The notes under the pieces: generated by a model
Told to the model about the DNA's origin: nothing
Databases searched by the model: none
Seen by the model: the letters and a program-made list of their open reading frames with translations, nothing else
Program-made: the position numbers and the translations under genes
Shown here: positions 26,001 through 37,240 of the stretch, piece by piece
Layout: every line of letters begins with the position of its first letter
Numbering within the stretch: position 1 is the stretch's first letter
Assembly: GCF_029227915.1 (NCBI RefSeq)
Contig: NC_079878.1
Coordinates: 15,808,001 to 15,872,000, forward strand
Length of the DNA: 64,000 nt
From: Hydractinia symbiolongicarpus
Taxonomy: Eukaryota > Cnidaria > Hydrozoa > Anthoathecata > Hydractiniidae
Reading direction: 5' to 3'

Positions 26001-28275
26001 GGATGACGTCAGTTATTTCCACCCGTTTCCAAGTTATTAAGCCTTAAATTTAAAAGTGCAATGCAATGGCTTCACTAATCTTAATATACTTTCCTTTGAC
26101 GTCAATATTGCTTTAACGTCAAAGTTTGCTAATTTACAGAACAAATTTATAGGCGATGTTTTATAGACTTTATCAAAGAAATTTTATCCACTTTGCAAAA
26201 GTCACAGACAGAACTGGCGTATTATTATATAGACTAGTCGATAAGGCCCGTGGAGAAATCCACTTAGGCAGATGGGCAATGGAAAAATAGGTTGTTTTAG
26301 ATGTTTTGCTGACGTCAGCAGTGAAGATCACAAAAAAGTTAGAGAAATTTATTTTATTTTTTTATTGTAATGTTTAGAGGTTGAGCCACGCTGATCAAAA
26401 CAATGTGTAGGATGATATGTTTTCGAGGAACGCAAAAGGAGATATAAGTGTTTAAAAATTGTGCTGACATCAGCAAAGGCCCGTGAAAACACAAAAATTT
26501 TTTTTTCAGAAATTCATGTACCTGTTGCCTTCCTTGTATAGATCTTGAAACGCTGATCAAGAAAATGTATAGGATCATGTATTTTTGACCAACGGTTACG
26601 GAAATATTGTGGTTTAAAGGTTTTTTTGATGACGTCATAAACCCGTTCATTCCGAAACGGATTTGGAGACCCAGGTTTGGAAAATTACCCAAATTGGTCC
26701 CAGGTGGTCACTAGTTACCCACGCGTTGAAAAAACATTGACGTCACCAACTCGTTTCCAAGTTATTTGGCCTCAAAATTTTAGGTGCACTGCAATGGCTT
26801 TAATAATCTTAATTAACTTTCCTTTGACGTCAATACTATTTTAACGTTAAAGTTTGGTAAATTACAGAACAATTTTATAGGCGATGTTTTAAAGAATTTG
26901 TTAAAGAAAATTGTGAAGAATATAATCCACTTTGCAAAAGTCACAGACAGACAGAACTGGCGTATTATTATATAGACTAGTCGATAAGGCCCGTGGAAAA
27001 ATCCACTTAGGCAGGATAACAGAGAAAAACAACCGTCATTTAAATTTTGCTGACGTCAGCACAGACCTGTCAGAACGCAAAAAATCTTTTTTCATAAATT
27101 TGTATAGCCGTTGCTTTCATCGTATAGATTTTGAAATGCTGAACAAAAAAATGTATAAGATCGTGTACTTTTGACAAACGAATATAGAGATATTAGGGTT
27201 TAAAGGTTTTTTTATGACGTCATTTACCCGTCCATTCCGAAACGGATTTGGTGACCCAGGTTTGGAAAACTTACCCAACTTGGTCCCAGGTAGTCCCTAG
27301 TTACCCACGCAGGAGATGACGTCAGTTATTTCCACCCGTTTCCAAGTTATTAAGCCTTAATTTTAAAAGTGCAATGCATTGGCTTCACTAATCTTAATAT
27401 ACTTTCCTTTGACGTCAATATTGCTTTAACGTCAAAGTTTGCTAATTTACAGAACAAATTTATAGGCGATGTTTTATAGACTTTATCAAAGAAATTTTAT
27501 CCACTTTGCAAAAGTCACAGACAGAAGCTCTGTATTATTATAAGAGACTAGTCGATAAAGCCCGTGGAGAAATCCACTTAGGCAGAAGGACAATGGAAAA
27601 ATAGGTTGTTTTAGATTTTTTGCTGACGTCAACAGTGCAGGTACAAAAAAAATTGGCGAAGTTTAGTTTATTCGTTGCCTATAACGTGTAAAGGTTAAAA
27701 CGCTGATCACAATAATGTATAGGATCATATGTATTCGACAAAAGCCCAAGGAGATATAAGGTGTTAAAAATTTTGTTGACGTCAGCAATGGCCTGTCAAA
27801 CCCAAAAATTTATTTTCAAGAAATTTGTGAAACTATTGCCTTCATCGTATAGATCTTGAAACGCTGATCAAGAAAATGTATAGGATCGTGTACTTGAGAC
27901 AAACGGATGCAGAGATATTAGGGTTTAAAAGTTTTTTTATGACGTCATTTACCCGTCCATTCCGAAACGGATTTGGTGACCCAGGTTTGGAAAACTTACC
28001 CAACTTGGTCCCAGGTGGTCCCTAGTTACCCACGCAGGAGATGACGTCAGTTATTTCCACCCGTTTCCAAGTTATTAAGCCTTAAATATAAAAGTGCAAT
28101 GCAATGGCTTCACTAATCTTAATATACTTTCGTTTGACGTCAATATTGCTTTAACGTCAAAGTTTGCTAATTTACAGAACAAATTTATAGGCGATGTTTT
28201 ATAGTCTTTATCAAAGAAATTTTATCCACTTTGCAAAAGTCACATACAGACAGAACTGGCGTATTATTATATAGA
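23051..28275. repeat. 5225-bp higher-order repeat, copy 2
   Basis: Same nine-unit order as 17826-23050. The near identity implies a very recent tandem duplication, or an assembly duplication. Confidence 0.85.
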
Positions 28276-30317
28276 CTAGTCGATAAGGCCCGTGGAGAAA
28301 TCCACTTAGGCAGATGGGCAATAGAAAAATAGGTTGTTTTAGATGTTTTGCTGACGTCAGCAGTGAAGATCCCAAAAAAGTTAAAGAAATTTATTTTATT
28401 ATTTTATTGTAATGTGTAGAGGCTGAATCACGCTGATCAAAATAATGTGTAGGATAATATGTTTTCGAGGAACGCAAAAAGAGATATAAGTGTTTAAAAA
28501 TTGTGCTGACATCAGCAAAGGCCCGTGAAAACACAAAAAATTTTTTTTCAGAAATTCATGTACCTGTTGCCTTTCTTGTATAGATCTTGAAACGCTGATC
28601 AAGAAAATGTATAGGATCATGTATTTTTGACCAACGGTTACGGAAATATTGTGGTTTAAAGGTTTTTTTGATGACGTCATAAACCCGTTCATTCCGAAAC
28701 GGATTTGGAGACCCAGGTTTGGAAAATTACCCAAATTGGTCCCAGGTGGTCACTAGTTACCCACGCGTTGAAAAAACATTGACGTCACCAACTCGTTTCC
28801 AAGTTATTTGGCCTCAAAATTTTAGGTGCACTGCAATGGCTTTAATAATCTTAATTAACTTTCCTTTGACGTCAATACTATTTTAACGTTAAAGTTTGGT
28901 AAATTACAGAACAATTTTATAGGCGATGTTTTAAAGAATTTGTTAAAGAAAATTGTGAAGAATATAATCCACTTTGCAAAAGTCACAGACAGACAGAACT
29001 GGCGTATTATTATATAGACTAGTCGATAAGGCCCGTGGAAAAATCCACTTAGGCAGGATAACAGAGAAAAACAACCGTCATTTAAATTTTGCTGACGTCA
29101 GCACAGACCTGTCAGAACGCAAAAAATCTTTTTTCATAAATTTGTATAGCCGTTGCTTTCATCGTATAGATTTTGAAATGCTGAACAAAAAAATGTATAA
29201 GATCGTGTACTTTTGACAAACGAATATAGAGATATTAGGGTTTAAAGGTTTTTTTATGACGTCATTTACCCGTCCATTCCGAAACGGATTTGGTGACCCA
29301 GGTTTGGAAAACTTACCCAACTTGGTCCCAGGTAGTCCCTAGTTACCCACGCAGGAGATGACGTCAGTTATTTCCACCCGTTTCCAAGTTATTAAGCCTT
29401 AATTTTAAAAGTGCAATGCATTGGCTTCACTAATCTTAATATACTTTCCTTTGACGTCAATATTGCTTTAACGTCAAAGTTTGCTAATTTACAGAACAAA
29501 TTTATAGGCGATGTTTTATAGACTTTATCAAAGAAATTTTATCCACTTTGCAAAAGTCACAGACAGAAGCTCTGTATTATTATAAGAGACTAGTCGATAA
29601 AGCCCGTGGAGAAATCCACTTAGGCAGAAGGACAATGGAAAAATAGGTTGTTTTAGATTTTTTGCTGACGTCAACAGTGCAGGTACAAAAAAAATTGGCG
29701 AAGTTTAGTTTATTCGTTGCCTATAACGTGTAAAGGTTAAAACGCTGATCACAATAATGTATAGGATCATATGTATTCGACAAAAGCCCAAGGAGATATA
29801 AGGTGTTAAAAATTTTGTTGACGTCAGCAATGGCCTGTCAAACCCAAAAATTTATTTTCAAGAAATTTGTGAAACTATTGCCTTCATCGTATAGATCTTG
29901 AAACGCTGATCAAGAAAATGTATAGGATCGTGTACTTGAGACAAACGGATGCAGAGATATTAGGGTTTAAAAGTTTTTTTATGACGTCATTTACCCGTCC
30001 ATTCCGAAACGGATTTGGTGACCCAGGTTTGGAAAACTTACCCAACTTGGTCCCAGGTGGTCCCTAGTTACCCACGCAGGAGATGACGTCAGTTATTTCC
30101 ACCCGTTTCCAAGTTATTAAGCCTTAAATATAAAAGTGCAATGCAATGGCTTCACTAATCTTAATATACTTTCGTTTGACGTCAATATTGCTTTAACGTC
30201 AAAGTTTGCTAATTTACAGAACAAATTTATAGGCGATGTTTTATAGTCTTTATCAAAGAAATTTTATCCACTTTGCAAAAGTCACATACAGACAGAACTG
30301 GCGTATTATTATATAGA
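28276..30317. repeat. 2042-bp higher-order repeat (743+571+728)
   Basis: This three-unit block follows a related 743+571+728 block (26234-28275). It is followed by another near-identical 743-bp unit at 30318, a third layer of tandem amplification at the right end of the array. Confidence 0.75.
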
Positions 30318-31675
30318 CTAGTCGATAAGGCCCGTGGAGAAATCCACTTAGGCAGATGGGCAATAGAAAAATAGGTTGTTTTAGATGTTTTGCTGACGTC
30401 AGCAGTGAAGATCCCAAAAAAGTTAAAGAAATTTATTTTATTATTTTATTGTAATGTGTAGAGGCTGAATCACGCTGATCAAAATAATGTGTAGGATAAT
30501 ATGTTTTCGAGGAACGCAAAAAGAGATATAAGTGTTTAAAAATTGTGCTGACATCAGCAAAGGCCCGTGAAAACACAAAAAATTTTTTTTCAGAAATTCA
30601 TGTACCTGTTGCCTTTCTTGTATAGATCTTGAAACGCTGATCAAGAAAATGTATAGGATCATGTATTTTTGACCAACGGTTACGGAAATATTGTGGTTTA
30701 AAGGTTTTTTTGATGACGTCATAAACCCGTTCATTCCGAAACGGATTTGGAGACCCAGGTTTGGAAAATTACCCAAATTGGTCCCAGGTGGTCACTAGTT
30801 ACCCACGCGTTGAAAAAACATTGACGTCACCAACTCGTTTCCAAGTTATTTGGCCTCAAAATTTTAGGTGCACTGCAATGGCTTTAATAATCTTAATTAA
30901 CTTTCCTTTGACGTCAATACTATTTTAACGTTAAAGTTTGGTAAATTACAGAACAATTTTATAGGCGATGTTTTAAAGAATTTGTTAAAGAAAATTGTGA
31001 AGAATATAATCCACTTTGCAAAAGTCACAGACAGACAGAACTGGCGTATTATTATATAGACTAGTCGATAAGGCCCGTGGAAAAATCCACTTAGGCAGGA
31101 TAACAGAGAAAAACAACCGTCATTTAAATTTTGATGACGTCAGCAGAGACATGTCAGAACACAAAATGTTTTTTTTCAGAAATGTGTATGCCTGTTGCCT
31201 TCATCGTATAGATCTTGAAACGCTGAGCAAGAAAATGTATAGGATCATGTACTTTTGACAAACGGTTGCAGAGATATTAGGGTTTAAAGGCTTTTTGATG
31301 ACGTCATCAACCCGTCCATTCCGAAACGGATTCGGGGACCCAGGTTTGGGAAAATTACCCAAATTGGTCCTAGGTGGTCCCTAGTTACCCACGCGGTGAA
31401 AAATCATTGACGTCACCACCTTGTTCCCAAGTTATTTGGCCTCAAAGTTTTAGGTGCACTGTAATGGCTTCATTAATTTAACATAGGATATTGACGTTAA
31501 AGTAATGTTATTTTCGTCGCGTCGTAACGTCAGAAAAGTTAACATATTAGACATGCATTTTTCGGCAACATCAAAGGAAAATGGCGATATCAACTTTGCC
31601 TGTCACAGAGACACGGAACTGGCGTATTATTATATAGATTATTCCAGACCTACCAAGTTTTATTTTTGCTAACCC

Positions 31676-31798
31676 TATAATAACTGTTTATGAGGGCGAT
31701 ACCGGAGAACATTGACCGACGTCAAAGTATTGTCCGAGCTTAATACGTGACAGCGGTCAATTTTCGAAGGTATTGCCCGCAATAAACAGTTATTATAT
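31676..31798. repeat. Hairpin with arms ATAATAACTGTTTAT...
   Basis: The left arm ATAATAACTGTTTATGAGGG is matched by the right arm GCCCGCAATAAACAGTTATT with a few mismatches. The decamer TATTGCCCGC at its right side returns at 32,083-32,114. This is probably the left part of a foldback MITE ending near 32.2 kb. Confidence 0.45.
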
Positions 31799-32082
31799 GG
31801 ATTATTATCCGGGTACTGCATTTTACAACAAAAAATATAACATTTAAGCAGGATGTAGAAACCATGTCTTTATAGAAACTATTCCCATATGGAACGTACA
31901 TTCGAACTAAAAATATATATTTTTAAAATCGAATATCGTGTAAACATTACCTGTAATTATTGTAGCTACATCATATATTTCTTTAAAAGATAAAAGTAAG
32001 TTTCACTTCTGTTTCGCGTTTTGCTTACTTTTCTCCGTGTTTATTTACATTTAATACTACCATATTTAAACTTTTGCTATGG

Positions 32083-32114
32083 TAGCGGGCAATACTGTGG
32101 AATATTGCCCGCTA
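32083..32114. repeat. Hairpin TAGCGGGCAATA / TATTGCCCGCTA
   Basis: Perfect 12-bp arms with an 8-bp loop. The arm word is shared with the hairpin at 31.7 kb. Confidence 0.55.
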
Positions 32115-32199
32115 TGACGTAAGTTCTAACCAATCACATTGCACGGTTTTCGAGAATATTGATGCCGCCCTTTTACCCGGGTAATAAAAACCTATATAG

Positions 32200-33250
32200 A
32201 GATTTTTAAAAAAAAATCTTAAAAAACCTAATTTTGTAAAATGAATTTTGCAAAGACGAATTAAAATCTAAAATAAATGTCAAAGTCAAAGTTAAGTTAA
32301 AAATGAAAACGAAATTCAAACTTAAGTTCAAAGTAAAAGTCATTATAAAGTGATGACACAATTCGGCCAGCGACGTGGCCTAACAGTGTCATGGTGCAAG
32401 AAAAGTGAAAATACAAGTTTATCGTCTAATAAGTTTGTAATGATAAAATTTGTCGTTACCGTAAATTCAAAAGATATTACAAAAGCCCTGGTATTGAAGT
32501 TGAGTCTTGGAGAATATACATGAAGATGCTGAAGGTTTGAAAAAAAAGTAAAAATGTTTAGGTTTAACTATCCAATTTCAACTGTTGTAACTGTGGAGTA
32601 TATCCACTAGCAAACCTTAGACTGAATGATGCTATTTTGAAAAGATTTGAAGATTTTTTTTAAACTATTATAGAAGCACCAGGAGGGCAATACGATGACT
32701 TCTTTGTCGGCCCAACACCCAAGTCTTAAGTGTTAAGTTTCGTCTTCTCTGACGAGTTTGAATTATTAAGATTTTTGATTACATCCGAGATCAATTAAAA
32801 CAAGCGGTCTTTTTCTTTTCCTACTTCTTCTTCGACCGATTTTTTAGCTTATTGCCTTAACGTCACGACTTTTAAATTCCAACCTCGTCCCGCATCAAAG
32901 TCTAATATTTCAGCTCTTTTATAGTTTTGTCTCACATATTTTTCCAGATAATCCTTCAAGCATATATCGTTTTTCCAGGACATCGTCACTTCTTATCGTT
33001 TATTATTATACTCGCATATAAAAATATCCATAGTATAGGCAGAATGTACAGTTAGCTAGCTAACTTGACGTTATTTTATTTCATGAAGGAAGAAAAAAGG
33101 GGGTCAATATATAGAATATGCTTACTATTTTCAGTAAAAACAACACAATAAAAAATTACTACTGCCCCCCGTACCCAGTGTTTATTTATTCTTATTTATA
33201 CCACGAGGTCAGCTGGTGTGAAAAACCGAAACCACGAGGACAGCTGGAAA
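32200..33250. other. No gene seen
   Basis: An A-rich tract with many AAAGT words (32.2-32.35 kb) and otherwise featureless AT-rich DNA. A 17-bp word ACCACGAGG(T/A)CAGCTGG occurs twice near 33,200-33,245. Confidence 0.4.
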
Positions 33251-33279
33251 TGGTAACATGAAAAAAAATTGTGATTGTG

Positions 33280-33482
33280 AAAAATTTGACGGTACCGAAA
33301 AAAATTGTGACACTCATCGGCCAAGATGTTGGCCGAGAAGTATCATCAGTTGCGTTTCAAGTTTTAAAATTAAAATCATTTCAAATTTTGTTTTTTCTTT
33401 GAAATCAAATTTGACGGTACCAAAAAAAATTGTGACACTAATCGGCCACGATGTTGGCCGACAAATGTCATCAGTTGCGTTA
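33280..33482. repeat. Two direct copies of a ~77-bp repeat
   Basis: TTTGACGGTACC(G/A)AAAAAAA then TTGTGACACT(C/A)ATCGGCCA, ending ATCAGTTGCGTT, occurs at about 33,282-33,358 and about 33,407-33,482, spaced 125 bp. The palindrome TCGGCCA(A/C)GATGTTGGCCGA sits in each copy. It may be the end region of a transposon. The 75-codon frame over it is an artefact. Confidence 0.55.
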
Positions 33483-33800
33483 TAGAATATATTTCACTCT
33501 ACATTTTTGTTTTGATTTGTCTTGAGTTTTTAAACGAATTTGATTGCTTAAAATAAAAAAAAATGGCAGCAATTGCGATGGTTTTAAGCTTTTCTGATTT
33601 AAATATCCTTTGAATCCTTTTAGATCTTCTTCCTTTAATTCTTTGAACAAGGTGTGAAAGGCTCCATTGACCTTCCTACGTTGTAACCATGGCCTTGTCC
33701 AAATAGATCGTTTGGATTGTTTTTTCTTTGTTTCTTCTTCATCAAGAAGAAGTGCAATAGAAGCGATTATTATACTTCGATCAACTGCGACGGCCATCAT
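33480..33800 (-). pseudogene. N-terminal fragment of a second Harbinger (HARBI1-like) transposase
   Basis: It begins with ATG at 33,800. After a lysine-rich stretch it reads IWTRPWLQRRKVNGAFHTLF and KELKEEDLKGFKGYL. The W-x-R-P-W-L-x-R-R...GA-F-x-T-L...E-L-x-x-x-D signature is the conserved N terminus of animal PIF/Harbinger transposases. After that the frame loses similarity and stops. No catalytic domain follows, so this is a fragment unrelated to the better preserved copy at 9-10.7 kb. Confidence 0.6.
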
Positions 33801-33882
33801 TAATCACTGTCACACATGTTTTGGTTTCATTTTCATAAATTCTGTTTTATTTGCTGGAACTCATGCGACACGGAAGTTTGCG

Positions 33883-33919
33883 ATGCGATTGCAACAAATT
33901 ATTTTTGTTGCAATCGCAT
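33883..33919. repeat. Perfect 16-bp-arm hairpin
   Basis: ATGCGATTGCAACAAA, loop TTATT, then TTTGTTGCAATCGCAT. Outer bases GACACGG and CCGTGTC near 33,867 and 33,931 extend the inverted symmetry. Confidence 0.6.
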
Positions 33920-34029
33920 GAAAATTGTTGCCGTGTCCCCGTAGCTTAAGAATATTATATAGTATTTTTTTTGTGTGTGATAAAATAATTACAACATTTG
34001 TATCCTTGGTTTTATATTGTATTTTAATA

Positions 34030-34160
34030 CTTTATTATCGGTCCGCAAAAGTTTTTTCCCGTAAAAAAATTCCAAACTGTTCGTCCGCGAAATGCGAAAT
34101 TTTCGCGGTTCTTCCGAACCGCGAAACTTTCTTCCAGCGAAAGTCTTTTCCCTTAAAGTA
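34030..34160. repeat. TTTTCGCGG / CCGCGAAA repeat block
   Basis: Short inverted copies of the TTCGCGG words that make up the MITEs at 8.3-8.96 and 9.75-10.5 kb. Probably a small, degenerate member of that MITE family. The 78-79 codon frames here are artefacts. Confidence 0.4.
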
Positions 34161-34373
34161 TTGAAGCTTGGAAGTTTAGACGGGTGAACTTTTAAACAAC
34201 TTTTAAACAACTTTTTCACAGCCAATCAAAATTCTAAAAACGCTGCCGTTTCTAGTATCAAGGAGACTAAGCGTATTAATCATTATTAAAATGGTTAAAT
34301 GTGACGTCAACCGCCTTTTACACTTCATGGTCAAACGAGCGCATAAGGGCGAAATATGTACAAAAGAAGTTAC

Positions 34374-34616
34374 CTCGGCTTTCCACTTCTCTATCCATTA
34401 GGCCACTAACTTGATCAATCTTCTCTCCTTTAAGCTCAATCAAGCGATTTGCTGACGGACTGTCGATTTCTTTACCACGTGCTTCTATGTCATCCTCCAT
34501 ACGATTTGTGCTATTGTCAAGCAACGCACCCAACCTGTCAATCTCTTCTCCTCGTTTGTCAATCAAGTCGCCTAAACCATCCACATCTTTCATGTAGTCT
34601 GGTACAACGGTCTGAG
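34374..34616 (-). CDS. Exon 2 of a small secreted protein with heptad-like repeats
   Basis: The acceptor TTCCAG precedes 34,616 and the donor GAG|GTAACT follows 34,374. The 81-codon exon is in phase with exon 1 (phase 1 on both sides). It encodes a strongly charged, helix-forming segment with a loose 10-11 residue repeat (DKRGEEIDRLG, EARGKEID, ELKGEKID), probably a short coiled coil. The next exon was not found. Read-through of the donor stops after 18 more codons at 34,318. Function unknown. Confidence 0.45.
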
Positions 34617-34879
34617 CTGGAATATCAAAGTAGCAACATTCCTAATAAACCTGTTCGAAATTGTAGCGCTAGAAATTAGACTTTATAAACGAATACGAAA
34701 ATCTTCGTCGTTTTACGATTGTAACTGGACACAGCGTACACAATTTTGTACAACGCAATGACGAAGAAGACAAAAAACGCAAAAGCAGGTGAATATTCCC
34801 TATACAAAAAAAAAAAAAAAAAATTCCTGCTAGCAGTAAAATTACCCCGCCCTTTCCACAGCTAAAATAATAAACATAC

Positions 34880-34946
34880 CTTCTTGTGATTTGTCCGACA
34901 TCGTGGTTTCAAAGAGAAGGAATATGAAAATATATAATGCTTTCAT
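34880..34946 (-). CDS. Exon 1 of the same gene: signal peptide
   Basis: ATG at 34,946 opens MKALYIFIFLLFETTM, a short hydrophobic leader typical of a signal peptide, then SDKSQE. The donor GAAG|GTATGT at 34,880 is strong and its phase 1 fits exon 2. An internal ATG at 34,901 would skip the leader; the upstream start is preferred because it gives a sensible signal peptide in frame. The product is inferred to enter the secretory pathway. Confidence 0.45.
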
Positions 34947-35335
34947 GTTTATGAATATAGTATTAAACCCAAAAAGGGTTATGCTTCTGCTTAGTTGTCC
35001 GCCATTTTAATTTTTAAAATCATGCCGAATCTCAGAAGAGGTAAATAAGCTGGTGGTCGCCTCATATTGTGTTTGCTTTCAGGAAGTCAAAGCAACTTAG
35101 TGGCCAGTCTTCAAGTAACGTTAGGTTCTTAGGTTGGGCAAGGTATCGTTAAATTCTTTTCTTCTTTCTGATCTGTAAAGGCCGACAGATTTTTCGATAA
35201 TGCAAACACTTAACAAGGTCTTGAAACGAATTTTCAAAATTTCATAAAAATTCAAAACCAAAAGGCTTTCACTGCTTTTTGTATTAATAGTTTAAATGCC
35301 AACTACATCATGGTTTGTCTTTTACATATGACAAA

Positions 35336-35690
35336 CCACTCAAACCCCCGATAACTCGAACTTCCATCAGTAACTCGAACTTTATTAATACTTTCTTATA
35401 AGTAATCCCTAAGAACTCGAACATTTTCTAAATTAAATAATTTTAGTGGTGTTCTAAGCTAAAACACCCCTGATAACTTAAACACAATAGGAAAATGTTG
35501 ACCAAACTTTTAAACTACCTTTCTTTAGAAACATTCTTTCTCCTGTTTAGCTATTAACAAGATCAATTGTATTTTTGTTGGAGTGTAAGTTAAACTATTT
35601 TTTTCAATTTTTGTTGGTAAAATTAAAGTATGAATGTCTCGGTAACTCTTTGCAGGTTTGAGTTATCAGGAATATACCTTGTAAGTATCA
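35336..35690. mobile_element. Degenerate Tigger/pogo-like MITE
   Basis: It starts CCCCCGATAACTCGAACTTC and closes with a reverse-complement version (GGTTTGAGTTATCAGGA). Terminal repeats with (G)ATAACTCGAAC are common in pogo/Tigger-type elements of the Tc1/mariner superfamily. The interior holds further copies of TAACTCGAAC. Non-coding. Confidence 0.45.
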
Positions 35691-35818
35691 GAGTTGTAGT
35701 CACAAACGCTAATATTCTACATTCTTTTATGTGTAACGTTAATCGAAACAACATTTTTTTACGATTAAGTTGTCTAACGTCATATATAACCGATCCTTAA
35801 CTCAAGTTTTAAAAAATT

Positions 35819-36925
35819 CTAAGACTCTTCGACTGGAGGAAAATTGACCATAGATTGAACACCCTGTCTTCTCTTACTTCTTTTGTAAACAGTGCGGCCT
35901 TCTACCATTCGTTGGAGAGTTTTTACTTTTTTCAGTATAGTGTTTAACTTGATTTCATTGGTTTCTTCCTGTAAGGAAATGTTTATAACCGCAAAACTTT
36001 TTTGAATTTCCTCCCGCAATAATATCTTCAAATCGCGCTGTTTTCGAATTAATTTCGAAGATCTTGTCGACAGTTTCCGTTCTCTTTTTATCGATTTTCG
36101 TTTACACGGATGCAACAAATCACGCATGGCGCACTCCACCTCGGTGGTTGTATTGCTTTTTTGATAGTATTCTATTACACTGTTTTGTACAATATCGTCT
36201 ATAGAAACAGCATTTACTTCTGATGTCGTTAAATAATTCTCCGATTCATTAGTGGCATTTTCGTAACAAGGAGTGTCGACAGTGGTATCGGTTATATTAT
36301 CCCTGGCGTAATCACTGGTCGCCACAGTGACACTTTCGTATATATGTTCCGGTTCTGTTGTATTAATGTCGTACGTCACATCACTAGTGATAATTTCAGG
36401 AAAACTAGTGGCAACAACTTTAGTGCTATAAGTTAACGTCTCGTCACTAACAACGTCGGGTACAGTCGTGTCCCCAGCATTCTCGACAGCAGTGTCAGTT
36501 ATCGCCAAACTGACATTATTAAGCGCTTTTCGTGCGTTTCTTACATGGTTATTAATATCACGGTCAGTTGGGTGGAATGCTCTGTCAGTGCTCTGTATTT
36601 CAATACCGAGATCTTTCTGAAACTCCTCCACAAAACTCTCCAGCATATATTTGATAACCCTTTTCTCGTAAATGCCTCCGTTAACGAGGTCGTATATTTT
36701 CTCAATGATCTTTGGATGGAGTATTTTTAATTGGCCGGCCTCCGGATCCAACACCGGATGGTTCAAATGTTTACTAATTAACGGAAATGTGACGTAATAT
36801 CGACGAGTGAATTTTCCGTCTGCAATGTACTCGCGTACCTTGGCAAGTAACTTTTGTTTTACTCGACGCTTTTCACGTTTAGACTGTATTTGATCAGACA
36901 ACACTAATTCAGGAACACGCCACAC
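35819..36925 (-). CDS. CARF (ALS2CR8)-type domain protein, last exon
   Basis: A 368-codon uninterrupted exon. The acceptor TTTTTACTTTAAG precedes 36,925 and the frame starts at phase 0, matching the phase-0 donor at 53,534. The N-terminal part is basic (REKRRVKQKLLAKVREYI), followed by KILHPKIIEKIYDLVNGGIY and DRAFHPTDRDINNHVRNARK. The P-T-x-x-D-I-x-N-H-x-x-x-A-R/K signature is what I associate with the CARF family, whose human member is a calcium-responsive transcription factor. A threonine-rich acidic middle (residues about 140-250) and a basic C-terminal coil follow. No stops or shifts interrupt it. Many invertebrate relatives are uncharacterised, and a transposon origin is possible. Confidence 0.65.
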   Translation of the reverse strand: MWRVPELVLSDQIQSKREKRRVKQKLLAKVREYIADGKFTRRYYVTFPLISKHLNHPVLDPEAGQLKILHPKIIEKIYDLVNGGIYEKRVIKYMLESFVEEFQKDLGIEIQSTDRAFHPTDRDINNHVRNARKALNNVSLAITDTAVENAGDTTVPDVVSDETLTYSTKVVATSFPEIITSDVTYDINTTEPEHIYESVTVATSDYARDNITDTTVDTPCYENATNESENYLTTSEVNAVSIDDIVQNSVIEYYQKSNTTTEVECAMRDLLHPCKRKSIKRERKLSTRSSKLIRKQRDLKILLREEIQKSFAVINISLQEETNEIKLNTILKKVKTLQRMVEGRTVYKRSKRRQGVQSMVNFPPVEES

Positions 36926-36981
36926 CTTAAAGTAAAAATAAGAGTAGCTATATCTCAGAACACCACGTTTTTTTCTTGATC

Positions 36982-37038
36982 AAGCTATATTAATGATAAA
37001 CAAAAATGCTGCATTTTTGTTTAACATTAATATAGCTT
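36982..37038. repeat. 28-bp-arm hairpin just upstream of the CARF last exon
   Basis: AAGCTATATTAATGATAAAC continues to ...AATGC, then a single-base loop and the reverse complement with one mismatch. It lies in the intron, 57 bp beyond the acceptor. Confidence 0.6.
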
Positions 37039-37240
37039 TATATTTATTATGCATTGCATAATTTTTTTAGCCGTTTAACAGTTGACGTTTATAACAAATT
37101 TTACATTGCTCTTAATAAGACTTTTCGTGCTAATTTTCACGCATTCGCGCAAAAATGTTTATGCGCAATACGCGTAAAATATAATTCTAGCTACACTTTA
37201 CAAAAAGCATCTTAATTTTACAGAATTTTACAACTTTTTC

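Larger units (their letters stand above)
13496..31637 (-). mobile_element. Tandem array of 29 Helitron-like (pearl/HINE type) units
   Basis: On the minus strand each unit starts TCTATATAATAATACGCCAG, carries a short (GTCT)n, then core repeats of about 161 bp (the GTTGCCTTCATCGTATAGAT block). It ends with a terminal hairpin built on GTGGATTTTTCCAC(GGG) followed by TTATCGACTAG. Junctions are exact, the CTAG of one unit meeting the start of the next. CTAG lies at 13496, 14660, 15239, 15982, 16552, 17295, 17826, 18182, 18761, 19117, 19696, 20439, 21009, 21752, 22323, 23051, 23407, 23986, 24342, 24921, 25664, 26234, 26977, 27548, 28276, 29019, 29590, 30318 and 31061. The outer flanks fit insertion between A and T. 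The 69-, 80- and 112-codon frames recurring here are repeat artefacts, some crossing unit junctions. Confidence 0.8.

Noticed and set aside
15359-31258. Recurring 112-, 80- and 69-codon open frames in the Helitron array
   Set aside because: They repeat only because the DNA repeats. The 80-codon frame crosses unit junctions and terminal hairpins, and none has a recognisable domain.
13496-31637. CRISPR-like array
   Set aside because: Units are 356-1164 bp with transposon termini, in animal DNA. There are no short repeats with unique spacers and no cas genes.
33667-34164. Plus-strand ORFs of 79-84 codons
   Set aside because: Antisense to the Harbinger fragment and to a MITE-like TTCGCGG repeat; no domain.
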